From Cricetibacter osteomyelitidis (GTDB taxonomy: Bacteria; Pseudomonadota; Gammaproteobacteria; Enterobacterales; Pasteurellaceae): a stretch of DNA of 64,000 bases. The stretch is taken from contig NZ_SLYB01000005.1 in the NCBI RefSeq assembly GCF_004340985.1, positions 1-64,000 of the forward strand, written 5' to 3'. Position 1 is the first letter of the stretch, and each line of letters begins with the position of its first letter. The translations under genes were made by a program, and so were the position numbers. A model generated the notes under the pieces. The model was not told the origin of the DNA. It was given only the letters and a program-made list of their open reading frames with translations, and ran no database searches. Of this stretch, positions 36,302 to 45,853 are shown in pieces.

Positions 36302-37087
36302 ATGGGGTATTTAAATGGACAAACCGGTTATAGAAAAGGCTTATTAGAGACTCGTTCTGTTATTCGCAAAGAAAATTTTGTGTTACTTGAGGCTGATGGA
36401 TTAGTCAAAAATAGTATTCCATATTATTCCAATTGTGATATTAGTATTCTTTCATCACCGGCACTCGGTGCTTCTTTTGCCGATTACATTGCCACGGTAC
36501 ATCCGCAGGGCGGAAATACTCAGTTGGGCGGTGAAGGTATTCAAGTGTTCGTTTATTGCATTAGCGGTAACTTAACCGTTAAAAACCAAGATATCGAAGC
36601 CGAATTAACCAGCGGCGGTTATATTTATTCCCCAAGCGATAAGGTATTAAGTTTCGTCAATAATTCCGCTCAAGATACCAAAATTTATATTCACCGCAGA
36701 AGATATATTCCGTTAGCAGGGTATGCCGCTACAACTGTAGTCGGTAATGTGAACGAAATTGCATATAACCAATATGAAGGCATGGAAACCTGTTTGATCA
36801 AAGATTTATTGCCGGCGGCAGCGGATTTCGGGTTTGATATGAATATGCATATTTTGTTATTCAAACCGGGTGCATCACACGGTTATATCGAGACCCACTT
36901 CCAAGAACACGGCATGTATTTCCTATCCGGCAAAGGGATGTACCGTTTAGATGATGAATGGCTTCCTGTTCAGGCCGGCGAGTATGTGTTTATGGATTCC
37001 TATTGTCCGCAAGCCTGTTATGCCGTAGGTGATGAAGATTTTGTCTATATTTATTCAAAAGAATGTAATCGTGATGTTCAACTATAA
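36302..37087 (+). CDS. allE: (S)-ureidoglycine aminohydrolase
   Basis: AllE removes ammonia from (S)-ureidoglycine, giving (S)-ureidoglycolate. The 261-residue two-cupin protein has the same length as the E. coli enzyme. The C-terminal cupin carries likely manganese ligands in HGYIETHFQEHGMYFLSGKG (Glu, His and His, about residues 197-216), and DSYCPQACYA follows in its last strands. AGGAG stands 8 bases before the ATG. It is the first gene of the allE-allD-fdrA/ylbE-kinase-permease-allC series. Confidence 0.93.
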   Translation: MGYLNGQTGYRKGLLETRSVIRKENFVLLEADGLVKNSIPYYSNCDISILSSPALGASFADYIATVHPQGGNTQLGGEGIQVFVYCISGNLTVKNQDIEAELTSGGYIYSPSDKVLSFVNNSAQDTKIYIHRRRYIPLAGYAATTVVGNVNEIAYNQYEGMETCLIKDLLPAAADFGFDMNMHILLFKPGASHGYIETHFQEHGMYFLSGKGMYRLDDEWLPVQAGEYVFMDSYCPQACYAVGDEDFVYIYSKECNRDVQL

Positions 37088-37107
37088 TTTTAAGTAAGGT
37101 CTTTAAT

Positions 37108-38157
37108 ATGAAACTATCCAGAGATGAATTAAAAGGTTTAATGAAAAACAAACTGATGAAAGCCGGCTTAAATGATCAACACGCCGATATTACGGCAGAG
37201 ATTCTTACTTGGTCAGATGAACGGGGTTATCATTCTCACGGTGCGGTTCGCATGGAATATTACTGTGAGCGTATTTTTAAAGGCGGTATTACTCACGATC
37301 CTAAATTCGAATGGAACGAAACCGGTCCGGCTTCCGCTATTTTTGAAGGGGATAACGGTTGCGGTTACGTAGCGGCAACTTTTGCTATGGAAAAAGCCAT
37401 TGAAATGGCGAAAAAATCCGGTATTGCCATTGTGGGCGTGCGTAATATTTCACACAGCGGTGCCATCGGTTATTACACCGAAATGGCAGCGAAAGAAGGG
37501 TTGTTGTCTATTTCATTCTGCCAATCTGACCCAATGGCAGTGCCTTACGGCGGTTCCGAACCTTATTATGGCACGAATCCTATTTCTTTTGCCGCACCGG
37601 CTGATGATCGCAATGTGGTATTTGATATGGCAACCACCGTACAAGCGTGGGGTAAAATTTTAGATAAACGTTCACGCAATGAAAATATTCCTGATTCTTG
37701 GGCGGTAGATGAGGCGGGTAATCCGGTAACCGATCCGAATAAAGTAAATGCTTTAGTGCCGATTTCCGGTGCCAAAGGTTATGGTTTAATGATGATGGTG
37801 GATGTGTTCTCCGGTATTTTATTGGGCGTACCATTCGGCAAACACGTATCATCCATGTATCATGATTTATCAGAAGGTCGCCGTTTGGGTCATATGCACA
37901 TTGTTATCGATCCGGCCAGATTCTGTGGTGCGGAAAAATTCAGAAGCGATATGGCTCAATCTTTGGATGAATTAAATGAAATGGCTCCGGCACCCGGGTT
38001 TGATAAAGTTTATTATCCGGGTGAACGTGCAGAAAAACGTAAAAACGATGCTTATGCCACAGGCGGTATTGAAATTGTCGATTCGGTCTATCAATACTTA
38101 ATCAGTGATGATATTCATTTTAATCGCTATGATCATAAAAATAGATTCGCAGATTAA
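37108..38157 (+). CDS. allD: Ureidoglycolate dehydrogenase (NAD+)
   Basis: AllD oxidises ureidoglycolate to oxalurate. The 349-residue protein is of the malate/L-lactate dehydrogenase (LDH2) family and matches E. coli AllD in length. It contains WSDERGYHSHGAVRMEYY (about 50-67), HSGAIGYYTEMAA with the catalytic His, the NAD-site strand GTNPISFAAP and GYGLMMMVDVFSGIL. It follows allE by 20 bases. AllD commits ureidoglycolate to the oxalurate/oxamate route rather than to glyoxylate; no ureidoglycolate lyase (AllA) is present here. Confidence 0.93.
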   Translation: MKLSRDELKGLMKNKLMKAGLNDQHADITAEILTWSDERGYHSHGAVRMEYYCERIFKGGITHDPKFEWNETGPASAIFEGDNGCGYVAATFAMEKAIEMAKKSGIAIVGVRNISHSGAIGYYTEMAAKEGLLSISFCQSDPMAVPYGGSEPYYGTNPISFAAPADDRNVVFDMATTVQAWGKILDKRSRNENIPDSWAVDEAGNPVTDPNKVNALVPISGAKGYGLMMMVDVFSGILLGVPFGKHVSSMYHDLSEGRRLGHMHIVIDPARFCGAEKFRSDMAQSLDELNEMAPAPGFDKVYYPGERAEKRKNDAYATGGIEIVDSVYQYLISDDIHFNRYDHKNRFAD

Positions 38158-38220
38158 TTTGCTTTAAATACAAAAATTTCTCCCGTGAATGAGAGAGCCC
38201 ATTAAAAACTAGAGGACTAT

Positions 38221-41200
38221 ATGTTAAAAACAGTCGTAAAAAAAGGAAGCTATCACGATTCCGTGGTGTTAATGCTGCTTACCAATGCTATTTCCACTAT
38301 TGAAGGCGTGAATAAAGTTTCCATTATGATGGCAACACCGGCCAATAAAGATATTTTCAAACAGAGCGGTTTAGATACGCCGGAGTTAATGGAAGCCGGT
38401 GCCAATGATATGGTTGTGGTGGCGGATGTCGAGCAAGACAGTGTGTTGGATGTGATTATGCAAAAAACCGAAGCGTTTTTATTGCAAAAAGCCAAAGCAA
38501 GCAGCATAAAATCCGGTGACGAAAGCGTTAAATCCTGGAATAAAGCCCTGGATAAATTACCGCAAGCCAATCTCGCATTGATTTCCATTCCGGGAGCCTA
38601 TGCCGCATTAGAGGCGGATCGCGCATTAGATGAAGGGCTGCATGTGTTTATGTTCAGCGATAATGTTACTGTGGAAGATGAAAAACGTCTCAAACAAAAA
38701 GCGCATAGTAAAGGCTTATTGGTTATGGGACCGGATTGCGGTACGGGCATTATCAAAGGTGTTCCCTTGGCGTTTACCAACAGCGTAACACCGGGCAGTA
38801 TCGGCATTATCGGTGCTTCAGGTACGGGTATTCAAGAGCTGACCACCATTATCGACCGTCTCGGCGAAGGCGTGGAAAATGCTATCGGTACCGGAGGACG
38901 GGATTTATACGAAGATATCGGCGGTATCACTATGTTGGATACCATTGAAGCAATGGAACAAAACGATAACGTGAAAGTGTTGATCGTAATTTCCAAACCG
39001 CCGGCAAAAGCCGTACGTGAGAAAATTTCTGCCCGTTTAAGCCGTTTCAGCAAACCTGTGATCACTTTATTTCTGGGTGAGAAACCGGAATATCACGAAG
39101 AAAACTTCTACCACGCTTACACCTTGGACGAAGCGGCACGTTTGGCTGTTTCTCTTGTTCGTGGAAAACAACCGGAAAATCAACCGCACTTTGCAGTGAA
39201 TAATGCCGATTTTTATCCGCAATCAGCGAATAAAACCCTAAAAGCCTATTATTCCGGCGGTACACTGGCAGGCGAAGCGGCAATGTTGTTGAAAGACGGC
39301 TTGCATATTACCGCATCCGGTGCGAAAGCCGACGGCTTTATGTTTAAACAAGACGGTCATATTGTAATTGACTTGGGTGATGATGTTTACACGCAAGGCA
39401 AACCGCATCCGATGATCGATCCGGCAAAACGTATCGAATGTATGCGGGAGGCCGTTGATGATCCTTCTACCGGCGTGATTTTATTTGATGTGGTGTTAGG
39501 CTACGGTTCTCACGAAGATATGGCGGGAGCGTTAATTCCAACCATTAACGCATTGAAACAAAAAGCACAGCAAGCTGATCGAAAAGTCTTTTTCGTTGCC
39601 ACTGTATGTGGAACACGCAACGATTATCAAGGTTATGATGCCGCCGTACAAAAATTAAAAGAGGCGGGTGTGATCGTTTGTGAAACCAATAAAATTGCCG
39701 TGAGAACGGCAATGCAGGCCATCGGTTTGGATTTTGAAGAAGCAGTCAAACCGATAAAAGCCAAAGTGGTGAGTGATGTAGCCATTAATGCACCATCAGA
39801 AAGCTTATTACGCTTATTATCGGAAAAACCGGCAATTATTAATATCGGTTTAAGCAGTTTTGCCGATGTGGCGAGAAAATTTGGTTGTGAAGCGGTGCAA
39901 TATAATTGGACACCGCCGGCAGGAGGCAATATCCAACTTATCAAAACCTTGAATTTCTTAAGAAATTATGAAAGTTTAGACATTGATGCCAGCAACCGTA
40001 AAGTAATTGCCAAAGTGGTGGCAGCCGCTCCGATAATTCGTGATAACGTAAGAGCGAAAATGGTTATTCCGGCATTAAATGAAGGCAAAGTGATCTTGCA
40101 CGCAGGTCCGCCGATTGAATATAAAGATATGCCGCATACCGTGCAAGGTTCTTGCGTAGGTGGCGTATTATTTGAAGAATGGGCAACGGATGAAGCATCG
40201 GCTCGTCAGTTGTTAGAATCAGGCGAGATTAAACTGATCCCATGTCACCACGTCGGTGCGGTAGGCCCAATGGGCGGCATTACCACTGCCAATATGCCGG
40301 TGTGGGTTGTAGAAAACGAAACCGATGGCAATTTTGCTTACTGTACTATGAATGAAGGTATCGGCAAAGTATTACGTTTCGGTGCCTATTCGGAAGAAGT
40401 AATCAATCGTTTACGTTGGATGCGTGATGTCCTTGGACCGACATTAGGTAAAGCCGTTCGTTCCATGGAAAACGGCTTAGCGATCAATCCGCTTGTAGCG
40501 AAAGCTATCGCCATGGGTGATGAATTTCATCAACGCAATATAGCCGCTTCCTTAGCCTTCTTTAAAGAAGTCGCACCGCGTATTACCGCAATGGATTTGA
40601 ACGATCAGGATAAATACGATGTGATTAAATTCTTAGCGGATACGGATCAGTTCTTCTTAAACATTATGATGGCAACAGGTAAAGCCATTATGGACGGTGC
40701 CCGCACGCTGCAGGAAGGGACGATTGTGACCGCAATGTGTCGTAACGGCGTACACTTCGGTATCCGCATTGCCGGTATGGGCGATGAATGGTTTGTCGGG
40801 CCGGTAAATACACCGCAAGGTCTGTATTTTACCGGTTATGATGGCGAAGATGCCTGCCCGGATATCGGTGACTCGGCCATTACGGAAACTGTGGGTGTCG
40901 GCGGTATGGCGATGATTGCCGCACCGGCAGTAACCCGTTTCGTGGGTGCCGGCGGTTATGAAGATGCCTTGCGTACCAGTAACGATATGCAGGAAATCTG
41001 CATTGATCGCAACCCGAACTATATTATTCCGAACTGGAATTTCCAAGGTGCCTGTTTAGGTATTGATGCCCGTTTGGTGGTCGAAAAAGGCATTACACCG
41101 GTGATCAATACAGGGATTGCCCATAAAGTTGCCGGTTTCGGTCAAATTGGTGCGGGGACTGTACGTCCACCGATAAGTTGTTTTGAAAAAGCCATTTTGG

Positions 41201-41232
41201 CCTATGCAAAAAAACTTGGCTTTAACGAATAA
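38221..41232 (+). CDS. fdrA-ylbE: FdrA-YlbE fusion: oxamate carbamoyltransferase AllF-AllG
   Basis: The 1003-residue protein joins two proteins that are separate in E. coli (about 555 and 419 residues). Residues 1 to about 510 match FdrA, an acyl-CoA-synthetase-like protein, with GPDCGTGIIKGVPLAF, GIIGASGTGIQELTTII and a His/Gly-rich turn GYGSHEDMAGALIP. Residues about 540-1003 match the DUF1116/YlbE family, with HAGPPIEYKDMP, HHVGAVGPMGGITTANMPVW, NGLAINPLVAKAIAMGDE and HKVAGFGQIGAGTVRPP. FdrA, YlbE and YlbF are reported to form the enzyme that splits oxalurate with phosphate into oxamate and carbamoyl phosphate. There is no stop or frameshift at the junction. The gene sits between allD and carbamate kinase. 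Confidence 0.88.
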   Translation: MLKTVVKKGSYHDSVVLMLLTNAISTIEGVNKVSIMMATPANKDIFKQSGLDTPELMEAGANDMVVVADVEQDSVLDVIMQKTEAFLLQKAKASSIKSGDESVKSWNKALDKLPQANLALISIPGAYAALEADRALDEGLHVFMFSDNVTVEDEKRLKQKAHSKGLLVMGPDCGTGIIKGVPLAFTNSVTPGSIGIIGASGTGIQELTTIIDRLGEGVENAIGTGGRDLYEDIGGITMLDTIEAMEQNDNVKVLIVISKPPAKAVREKISARLSRFSKPVITLFLGEKPEYHEENFYHAYTLDEAARLAVSLVRGKQPENQPHFAVNNADFYPQSANKTLKAYYSGGTLAGEAAMLLKDGLHITASGAKADGFMFKQDGHIVIDLGDDVYTQGKPHPMIDPAKRIECMREAVDDPSTGVILFDVVLGYGSHEDMAGALIPTINALKQKAQQADRKVFFVATVCGTRNDYQGYDAAVQKLKEAGVIVCETNKIAVRTAMQAIGLDFEEAVKPIKAKVVSDVAINAPSESLLRLLSEKPAIINIGLSSFADVARKFGCEAVQYNWTPPAGGNIQLIKTLNFLRNYESLDIDASNRKVIAKVVAAAPIIRDNVRAKMVIPALNEGKVILHAGPPIEYKDMPHTVQGSCVGGVLFEEWATDEASARQLLESGEIKLIPCHHVGAVGPMGGITTANMPVWVVENETDGNFAYCTMNEGIGKVLRFGAYSEEVINRLRWMRDVLGPTLGKAVRSMENGLAINPLVAKAIAMGDEFHQRNIAASLAFFKEVAPRITAMDLNDQDKYDVIKFLADTDQFFLNIMMATGKAIMDGARTLQEGTIVTAMCRNGVHFGIRIAGMGDEWFVGPVNTPQGLYFTGYDGEDACPDIGDSAITETVGVGGMAMIAAPAVTRFVGAGGYEDALRTSNDMQEICIDRNPNYIIPNWNFQGACLGIDARLVVEKGITPVINTGIAHKVAGFGQIGAGTVRPPISCFEKAILAYAKKLGFNE

Positions 41233-41249
41233 CGGCAATGGGAGTAATT

Positions 41250-42182
41250 ATGACAAAAGAAACCATTGTAATTGCACTTGGCGGCAATGCCCTTGGTAAT
41301 AATTTAACGGAACAACACGAGGCGGTTGCAAAAACCGCCAAAGTGATTGTGGATATTTTATTACAAGGTAAAAATATCGTGATTACACACGGTAACGGCC
41401 CGCAAGTAGGCATGATCCAAAAAGCCATGGACGACTATGCAAAAACTACCGGTGATGTAGTACCATTGCCGACCAGTGTGGCAATGAGTCAGGGTTATAT
41501 CGGCATTGATTTACAAAATGCCATTAAATATGAATTGCTCAGCCGCAGTATCGACCAAAAAGTCAGCACCATTCTGTCACAAATCGAAGTAGATCCTAAA
41601 GATCAGGCATTCCGGAATCCGGATAAGCCTATCGGCAAATTTATGACGGAAGAAGAAGCGAAGCTGTTGCAGGCCAAAGGCATTGTCTGTATGGAAGATG
41701 CCGGACGCGGTTATCGTATTGTAGTGCCTTCGCCGAAACCGATGCGGATTCGTGAATTGGAAACCATTAAAACCTTATTGAATGCCGGTCATATCGTGAT
41801 TACTTGCGGGGGCGGCGGCATTCCGGTGGTGAGCGACAAACAAGGTCGCTTGGTAGGGATTAATGCAGTGATTGACAAAGACAGTGCAAGCTGTGTATTG
41901 GCAGAAAAATTGGTGGCAGATTATTTGGTGATTCTCACTGCGGTGGAAAAAGTCGCCATTAATTACGGCAAACCGAATCAACAATGGCTTTCTCAACTGA
42001 GTACGCAAGAAGCAAGGCAATATATCGCTGAAGGGCAATTTGCTAAAGGGTCGATGCTGCCGAAAGTGGAAGCAGCATTAAAATTTGTTGAATCGGCACC
42101 GAACCGTAAGGCATTAATCACCTTATTGGATAAAGCCGCCGAAGGTATTGCGGGTAAAACCGGTACCGTGATTTATTCTTAG
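41250..42182 (+). CDS. arcC: Carbamate kinase of the allantoin pathway
   Basis: The 310-residue enzyme makes ATP from carbamoyl phosphate. It starts at the ATG at 41250, preceded by GGGAG; a second ATG 12 bases earlier has no site. Motifs: IALGGNALG (residues 6-14), THGNGPQVG, DAGRGYRIVVPSPKP, CGGGGIPV and VIDKDSASCVLAE. All are characteristic of ArcC/YbcF. It follows the fusion gene by 17 bases. With the fusion enzyme it gives the energy-conserving step of allantoin fermentation: one ATP per oxalurate. Confidence 0.93.
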   Translation: MTKETIVIALGGNALGNNLTEQHEAVAKTAKVIVDILLQGKNIVITHGNGPQVGMIQKAMDDYAKTTGDVVPLPTSVAMSQGYIGIDLQNAIKYELLSRSIDQKVSTILSQIEVDPKDQAFRNPDKPIGKFMTEEEAKLLQAKGIVCMEDAGRGYRIVVPSPKPMRIRELETIKTLLNAGHIVITCGGGGIPVVSDKQGRLVGINAVIDKDSASCVLAEKLVADYLVILTAVEKVAINYGKPNQQWLSQLSTQEARQYIAEGQFAKGSMLPKVEAALKFVESAPNRKALITLLDKAAEGIAGKTGTVIYS

Positions 42183-42193
42183 GATTCCATAAA

Positions 42194-43798
42194 ATGGATA
42201 TACCAGTTAATTTTTTCATGTGGATAATGGCATTATTGCCCATTTTGACACTCGTTATCCTGATGGTGAAATTTCAATGGGGGGCGACGGAAGCCGCTCC
42301 CGTCGGCTTATTAATCACCATTTTTACCGGGATATTTTTATATAAAGCCGATGTAAGCCTGATCGCCGCCGAATCCGCCAAAGGTATTTGGAATGCACTC
42401 GTAATCTTATTGATCGTGTGGACGGCGGTGTTAATGTATCAAGTGAGCGAAGCGGCAAAAGCCTTTTTGGTGATTCGCGAACGCATGAGCAAATTCTTTC
42501 CCAATGAATTATTACTTGTGATGACCATGGGCTGGATCTTCGAAAGTTTCTTACAGGGTATCACCGGTTTCGGTGTGCCGGTTGCCGTAGGTGCGCCATT
42601 ATTAATCGGTATCGGGGTGCGACCGCTATGGGCGGTGATTTTGCCGTTGCTCGGTCAAGCCTGGGGAAATACTTTCGGCACGCTTGCCGCGGCTTGGGAT
42701 GCGTTGGCGGTTTCAGCCGGTATTGAAACAGGTGGAAAAGATTATTTTCTGACCGCACTTTGGGCAGCCATTTTCTTATGGCTCTGGATTATAGTTACCG
42801 GCGTGGCAATGTCTTGGTTCTATGGTAAATGGAAAGCAGTGAAAAAAGGGTTTATCGCAACGTTAATTATTGCCACGATCCAAGGTGGTGGCGAGTTAGT
42901 GTTATCGCAGGTGAATACCACGATTTCCGCCTTTATTCCGGCCTGCTTGTCCATTCTTGCGATTATTTTTATCGGCAAAATGAGTATGTACAAAGCAGAG
43001 TGGCGAATTGAAGACAGCCCGATTATGGATCGCAGTAAAACTACTGAAAATCCTACCGCACTTCCGGATATGAGCCTGTTACAAGCCTTTGTACCTTATA
43101 TCGTGTTATCCGTATTGACATTATTTGTGTTAATTATTAGTCCTGTGAATCAGTTTTTATCGCAATTCTCTATCGGTTTTGCTTTCCCCGAAACTTCAAC
43201 GGGCTATGGTCATGTTAATCATGCCTATGAGTCTTATTCGCCGATAGCGATTTTCACCCACGCCAGTATGTTTTTGTTTATTTCATCCATTATCGGATTG
43301 ATTTACTACAAAGCGAAAGGTTGGATCAAACAAGGCGAAAGCAAAAGCATTTTTGCCAAATCCATTGCCATGACAATGCCTTCGGGTATTGCCGTAGTGG
43401 GCTTGGTGATTATGTCTAAAATTATGGGCGGTACGGGGCAAACGGTGGTCTTGGCAAATGGTATGGCAGCAGTATTAGGTAAAAGTTATATCGTACTCTC
43501 GCCATTTATCGGTATGTTGGGTACATTTATGACCGGTAGTAATATGAGCTCGAATATTTTATTCGGTGATTTTCAAATGACCACATCGAAATTACTCGGT
43601 GCGAATTTCGCTGCAATTCTCGGCGCACAAACAGCCGGTGGGGCGATTGGTAGTGCCATTAGTCCGAGTAAAATTATTTTAGGCACAACAACTGCGAATA
43701 TTTTGGGCAAAGAAGGCGATGTGCTGAAAACCATTATTTGGATTACTCTGCTGCCAACCCTATTGATTGGCGTAGTTGCTTATTTGGCTTCACTTTAA
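42194..43798 (+). CDS. L-lactate permease family transporter, putative oxamate carrier
   Basis: The 534-residue polytopic protein is of the LctP/LldP family (TC 2.A.14). Family features: GWIFESFLQGITGFGVPVAVGAPLL (about 116-140), GNTFGTLAAAWDAL, TGSNMSSNILFG and GGAIGSAISPSKI near the end. It lies 11 bases after carbamate kinase and before allC, deep inside the pathway genes. Oxamate has the size and charge of lactate and pyruvate. I therefore infer that this carrier exports oxamate, perhaps with protons, or exchanges it. Lactate or glycolate transport is the alternative. Confidence 0.85.
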   Translation: MDIPVNFFMWIMALLPILTLVILMVKFQWGATEAAPVGLLITIFTGIFLYKADVSLIAAESAKGIWNALVILLIVWTAVLMYQVSEAAKAFLVIRERMSKFFPNELLLVMTMGWIFESFLQGITGFGVPVAVGAPLLIGIGVRPLWAVILPLLGQAWGNTFGTLAAAWDALAVSAGIETGGKDYFLTALWAAIFLWLWIIVTGVAMSWFYGKWKAVKKGFIATLIIATIQGGGELVLSQVNTTISAFIPACLSILAIIFIGKMSMYKAEWRIEDSPIMDRSKTTENPTALPDMSLLQAFVPYIVLSVLTLFVLIISPVNQFLSQFSIGFAFPETSTGYGHVNHAYESYSPIAIFTHASMFLFISSIIGLIYYKAKGWIKQGESKSIFAKSIAMTMPSGIAVVGLVIMSKIMGGTGQTVVLANGMAAVLGKSYIVLSPFIGMLGTFMTGSNMSSNILFGDFQMTTSKLLGANFAAILGAQTAGGAIGSAISPSKIILGTTTANILGKEGDVLKTIIWITLLPTLLIGVVAYLASL

Positions 43799-43807
43799 GG
43801 AATGATT

Positions 43808-44005
43808 ATGGAAAATACATCATTTTTTCACACCAAAGCCGGCAAATTGACGCTGATTTTTATTCTGATCATGATTGCGTTTATTATCATCATGCTCAGT
43901 TTGTCGTCAGGCAATAAAATGTTAAGTTATTGCGGTTTTATTATTATGGTTGTCGCAATTATGTATCCGCCGGTGGATACTTACATTCTCAAACGCAATA
44001 AAAAA
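43808..44005 (+). CDS. Small two-segment membrane protein next to the permease
   Basis: The 65-residue protein starts at the ATG at 43808 with AAGGA 6 bases upstream; an ATG at 43802 overlaps that site. It has two membrane segments (about residues 14-33, LTLIFILIMIAFIIIMLSL, and 41-59, MLSYCGFIIMVVAIMY), a PPVD turn and a positive tail KRNKK. The C-terminus is probably cytoplasmic. I do not recognise a family. It lies 9 bases after the permease and before allC. An accessory subunit of the permease is the natural guess. Confidence 0.75.
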
Positions 44006-44020
44006 TAGAGGTTTTGATCA

Positions 44021-45256
44021 ATGGATAAAATGACTCAACGCATTGAAGCGAACTTGGAATATCTCAAACGTTTCACTGCTACTCCGGGCGAAGGTTGTAC
44101 CCGTCTGCCGTTTTCTGCCGAAGCAAAAAGTGCGGTCGCTTATTTAAAAGAAATTATGTTGGAAGCCGGTCTTCAAGTGAAAGAAGACGAAGCGGGCAAT
44201 ATTTTCGGCACATTGGAAGGCAGCGAACCGCATTTACCCTGTGTGATGTCCGGTTCGCACTATGATTCTGTCGTACACGGCGGTGATTATGACGGCATTG
44301 CTGGTGTGATCGTGGCATTGGAAACTGCCCGTTTATTAAAACAATCCGGCAAAAAATTCAAACGTAATTTTGTGGTCGCCGGCTTTAATGATGAAGAAGG
44401 TATGCGTTTCGGTACGGGTTATTTCGGCTCCGGGGCAATGCTCGGCTTACGGGATCCCGCTTATTGCAAACAATTCAAAGATGCAAACGGCATTTCTATT
44501 TATGAGGCAATGCTATCTTACGGTTTGGATCCGGAAAAAGTAGCGAACGCCACTTGGCCTCAAGGGGCGATCAATTGCTTTATCGAAACTCATATTGAAC
44601 AAGGTCCGGTATTGGATACTTTTGGTATTGATATTGGCTTGGTGACAGGCATTGTGGGCATTCAACGCTATATCTTCACCGTACACGGACGGGCCGATCA
44701 CTCTGGCACAACGCCGATGGATATGCGTATCGATGCAGTGGACGCGGCAAGTAAAGTGATTGCCAAAATTGCCGATTGGGCGCGAGAAAAACAAGACGGC
44801 ACGGTTGCTACCGTGGGTTATATGAAAGTTTTGCCGGGCGGTATCAATATTGTGGCAGAAAAAGTGGAATTCAGTGTGGATATTCGTTCTATGAATGTGG
44901 TGCACATTGATGACATAGCCCAAAAAATTGAAGCGGCATTAGATTATGAAGTAAAACAAAATCACGGCAGTTTTGAAAAAGCCACCAAATTGATTATTCA
45001 ACCCGTGGCATTATCCGACAAAATGCTGGATATTTTAGAAGGCTCTTGCAAAGCACATCAATTCAGCTATAAACGCTTACCGAGCGGAGCGGGTCACGAT
45101 TCATTGGAAATCGGACAAAAAATTCCGACCGTGATGATCTTCGTGCCAAGTAAAGACGGTCGCAGCCATACGCCGGTGGAATATACACCGTATCATTATT
45201 TCGGCAAAGCGGCACAATTAGCCGTAGAATTAGCGGAAAAAATGTTAAACGAGTAA
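44021..45256 (+). CDS. allC: Allantoate amidohydrolase
   Basis: AllC hydrolyses allantoate to (S)-ureidoglycine, ammonia and CO2. The 411-residue M20-family metalloenzyme equals E. coli AllC in length. It shows GSHYDSVVHGGDYDGIAGV (metal His and Asp, about 79-97), GFNDEEGMRFG with the catalytic Glu, a dimerisation domain, ETHIEQGPVL, and the last metal His in SGAGHDSLEIG. It ends the operon, followed 37 bases later by a strong terminator. That the second enzyme of the route stands last in the operon is a feature of order only. Confidence 0.93.
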   Translation: MDKMTQRIEANLEYLKRFTATPGEGCTRLPFSAEAKSAVAYLKEIMLEAGLQVKEDEAGNIFGTLEGSEPHLPCVMSGSHYDSVVHGGDYDGIAGVIVALETARLLKQSGKKFKRNFVVAGFNDEEGMRFGTGYFGSGAMLGLRDPAYCKQFKDANGISIYEAMLSYGLDPEKVANATWPQGAINCFIETHIEQGPVLDTFGIDIGLVTGIVGIQRYIFTVHGRADHSGTTPMDMRIDAVDAASKVIAKIADWAREKQDGTVATVGYMKVLPGGINIVAEKVEFSVDIRSMNVVHIDDIAQKIEAALDYEVKQNHGSFEKATKLIIQPVALSDKMLDILEGSCKAHQFSYKRLPSGAGHDSLEIGQKIPTVMIFVPSKDGRSHTPVEYTPYHYFGKAAQLAVELAEKMLNE

Positions 45257-45293
45257 TTAAAAACTTGTGGGAAAATGACCGCACTTTTATACT

Positions 45294-45324
45294 AAAATCC
45301 GGCATGGGAAACTTGCCGGATTTT
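45294..45324 (+). terminator. Terminator of the allE-allC operon
   Basis: A 10-bp perfect stem (AAAATCCGGC / GCCGGATTTT) has an 11-nt loop and T residues at the 3' side. An inverted uptake signal lies just upstream near 45279. Confidence 0.85.
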
Positions 45325-45350
45325 CTACATTCTCTTTATCGGATAAAGAT

Positions 45351-45773
45351 GTGGAATTGCAAGGTAAAATGTATCCTTATCCTTTTATTTACAGTGCAGA
45401 TGAACAACGGATATTGAGCTTTTTCTATCAACGGGAAAAGCTGTTGTTTGCCGTGACCCGAATCAATTATGCCAATGATTACCGTAACACGAAAAATCAA
45501 CTGTATTTTGAAATTGTTGCCACACCGACAGAAAATAATCCCTATTATTTAGTCCGCACTTACACCGATGGTAAAGAAAAATCGCCGGACGGCGAGCTAA
45601 AATTCAGCATTACATCGGATGGTAAGCAGGTTTACCGGGAAGGTTATGCTCAGTTGATTCCTTTTGATGATTGGCTGAATGATAGTATCCGACAAGCCAT
45701 AGAATATCAAAAAGAACATCCCGATATGCCGAACAAGTTTAATCCGGCGAATTTTGGATTAAACGTTCCGTAA
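45351..45773 (+). CDS. Hypothetical protein, 140 residues
   Basis: The frame opens with a GTG at 45351 (GGATAAA about 8 bases upstream) or an ATG at 45369 (MYPYPFIYSADEQR). The protein is rich in Tyr, Asn and Asp, has no signal peptide or membrane segment, and looks like a small beta-rich cytoplasmic protein (LLFAVTRINY, NQLYFEIVATP, PYYLVRTYTDGKEK). I recognise no family. It follows the allantoin operon terminator and is probably a single gene. The region after it is decayed. Confidence 0.6.
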   Translation: MELQGKMYPYPFIYSADEQRILSFFYQREKLLFAVTRINYANDYRNTKNQLYFEIVATPTENNPYYLVRTYTDGKEKSPDGELKFSITSDGKQVYREGYAQLIPFDDWLNDSIRQAIEYQKEHPDMPNKFNPANFGLNVP

Positions 45774-45853
45774 AAAAATCTAAAAAACATACCGCTCTTT
45801 TAAGGTAAAGATAGATCTATCATAACGATAAAATATAATAAAAGGAAACCACA

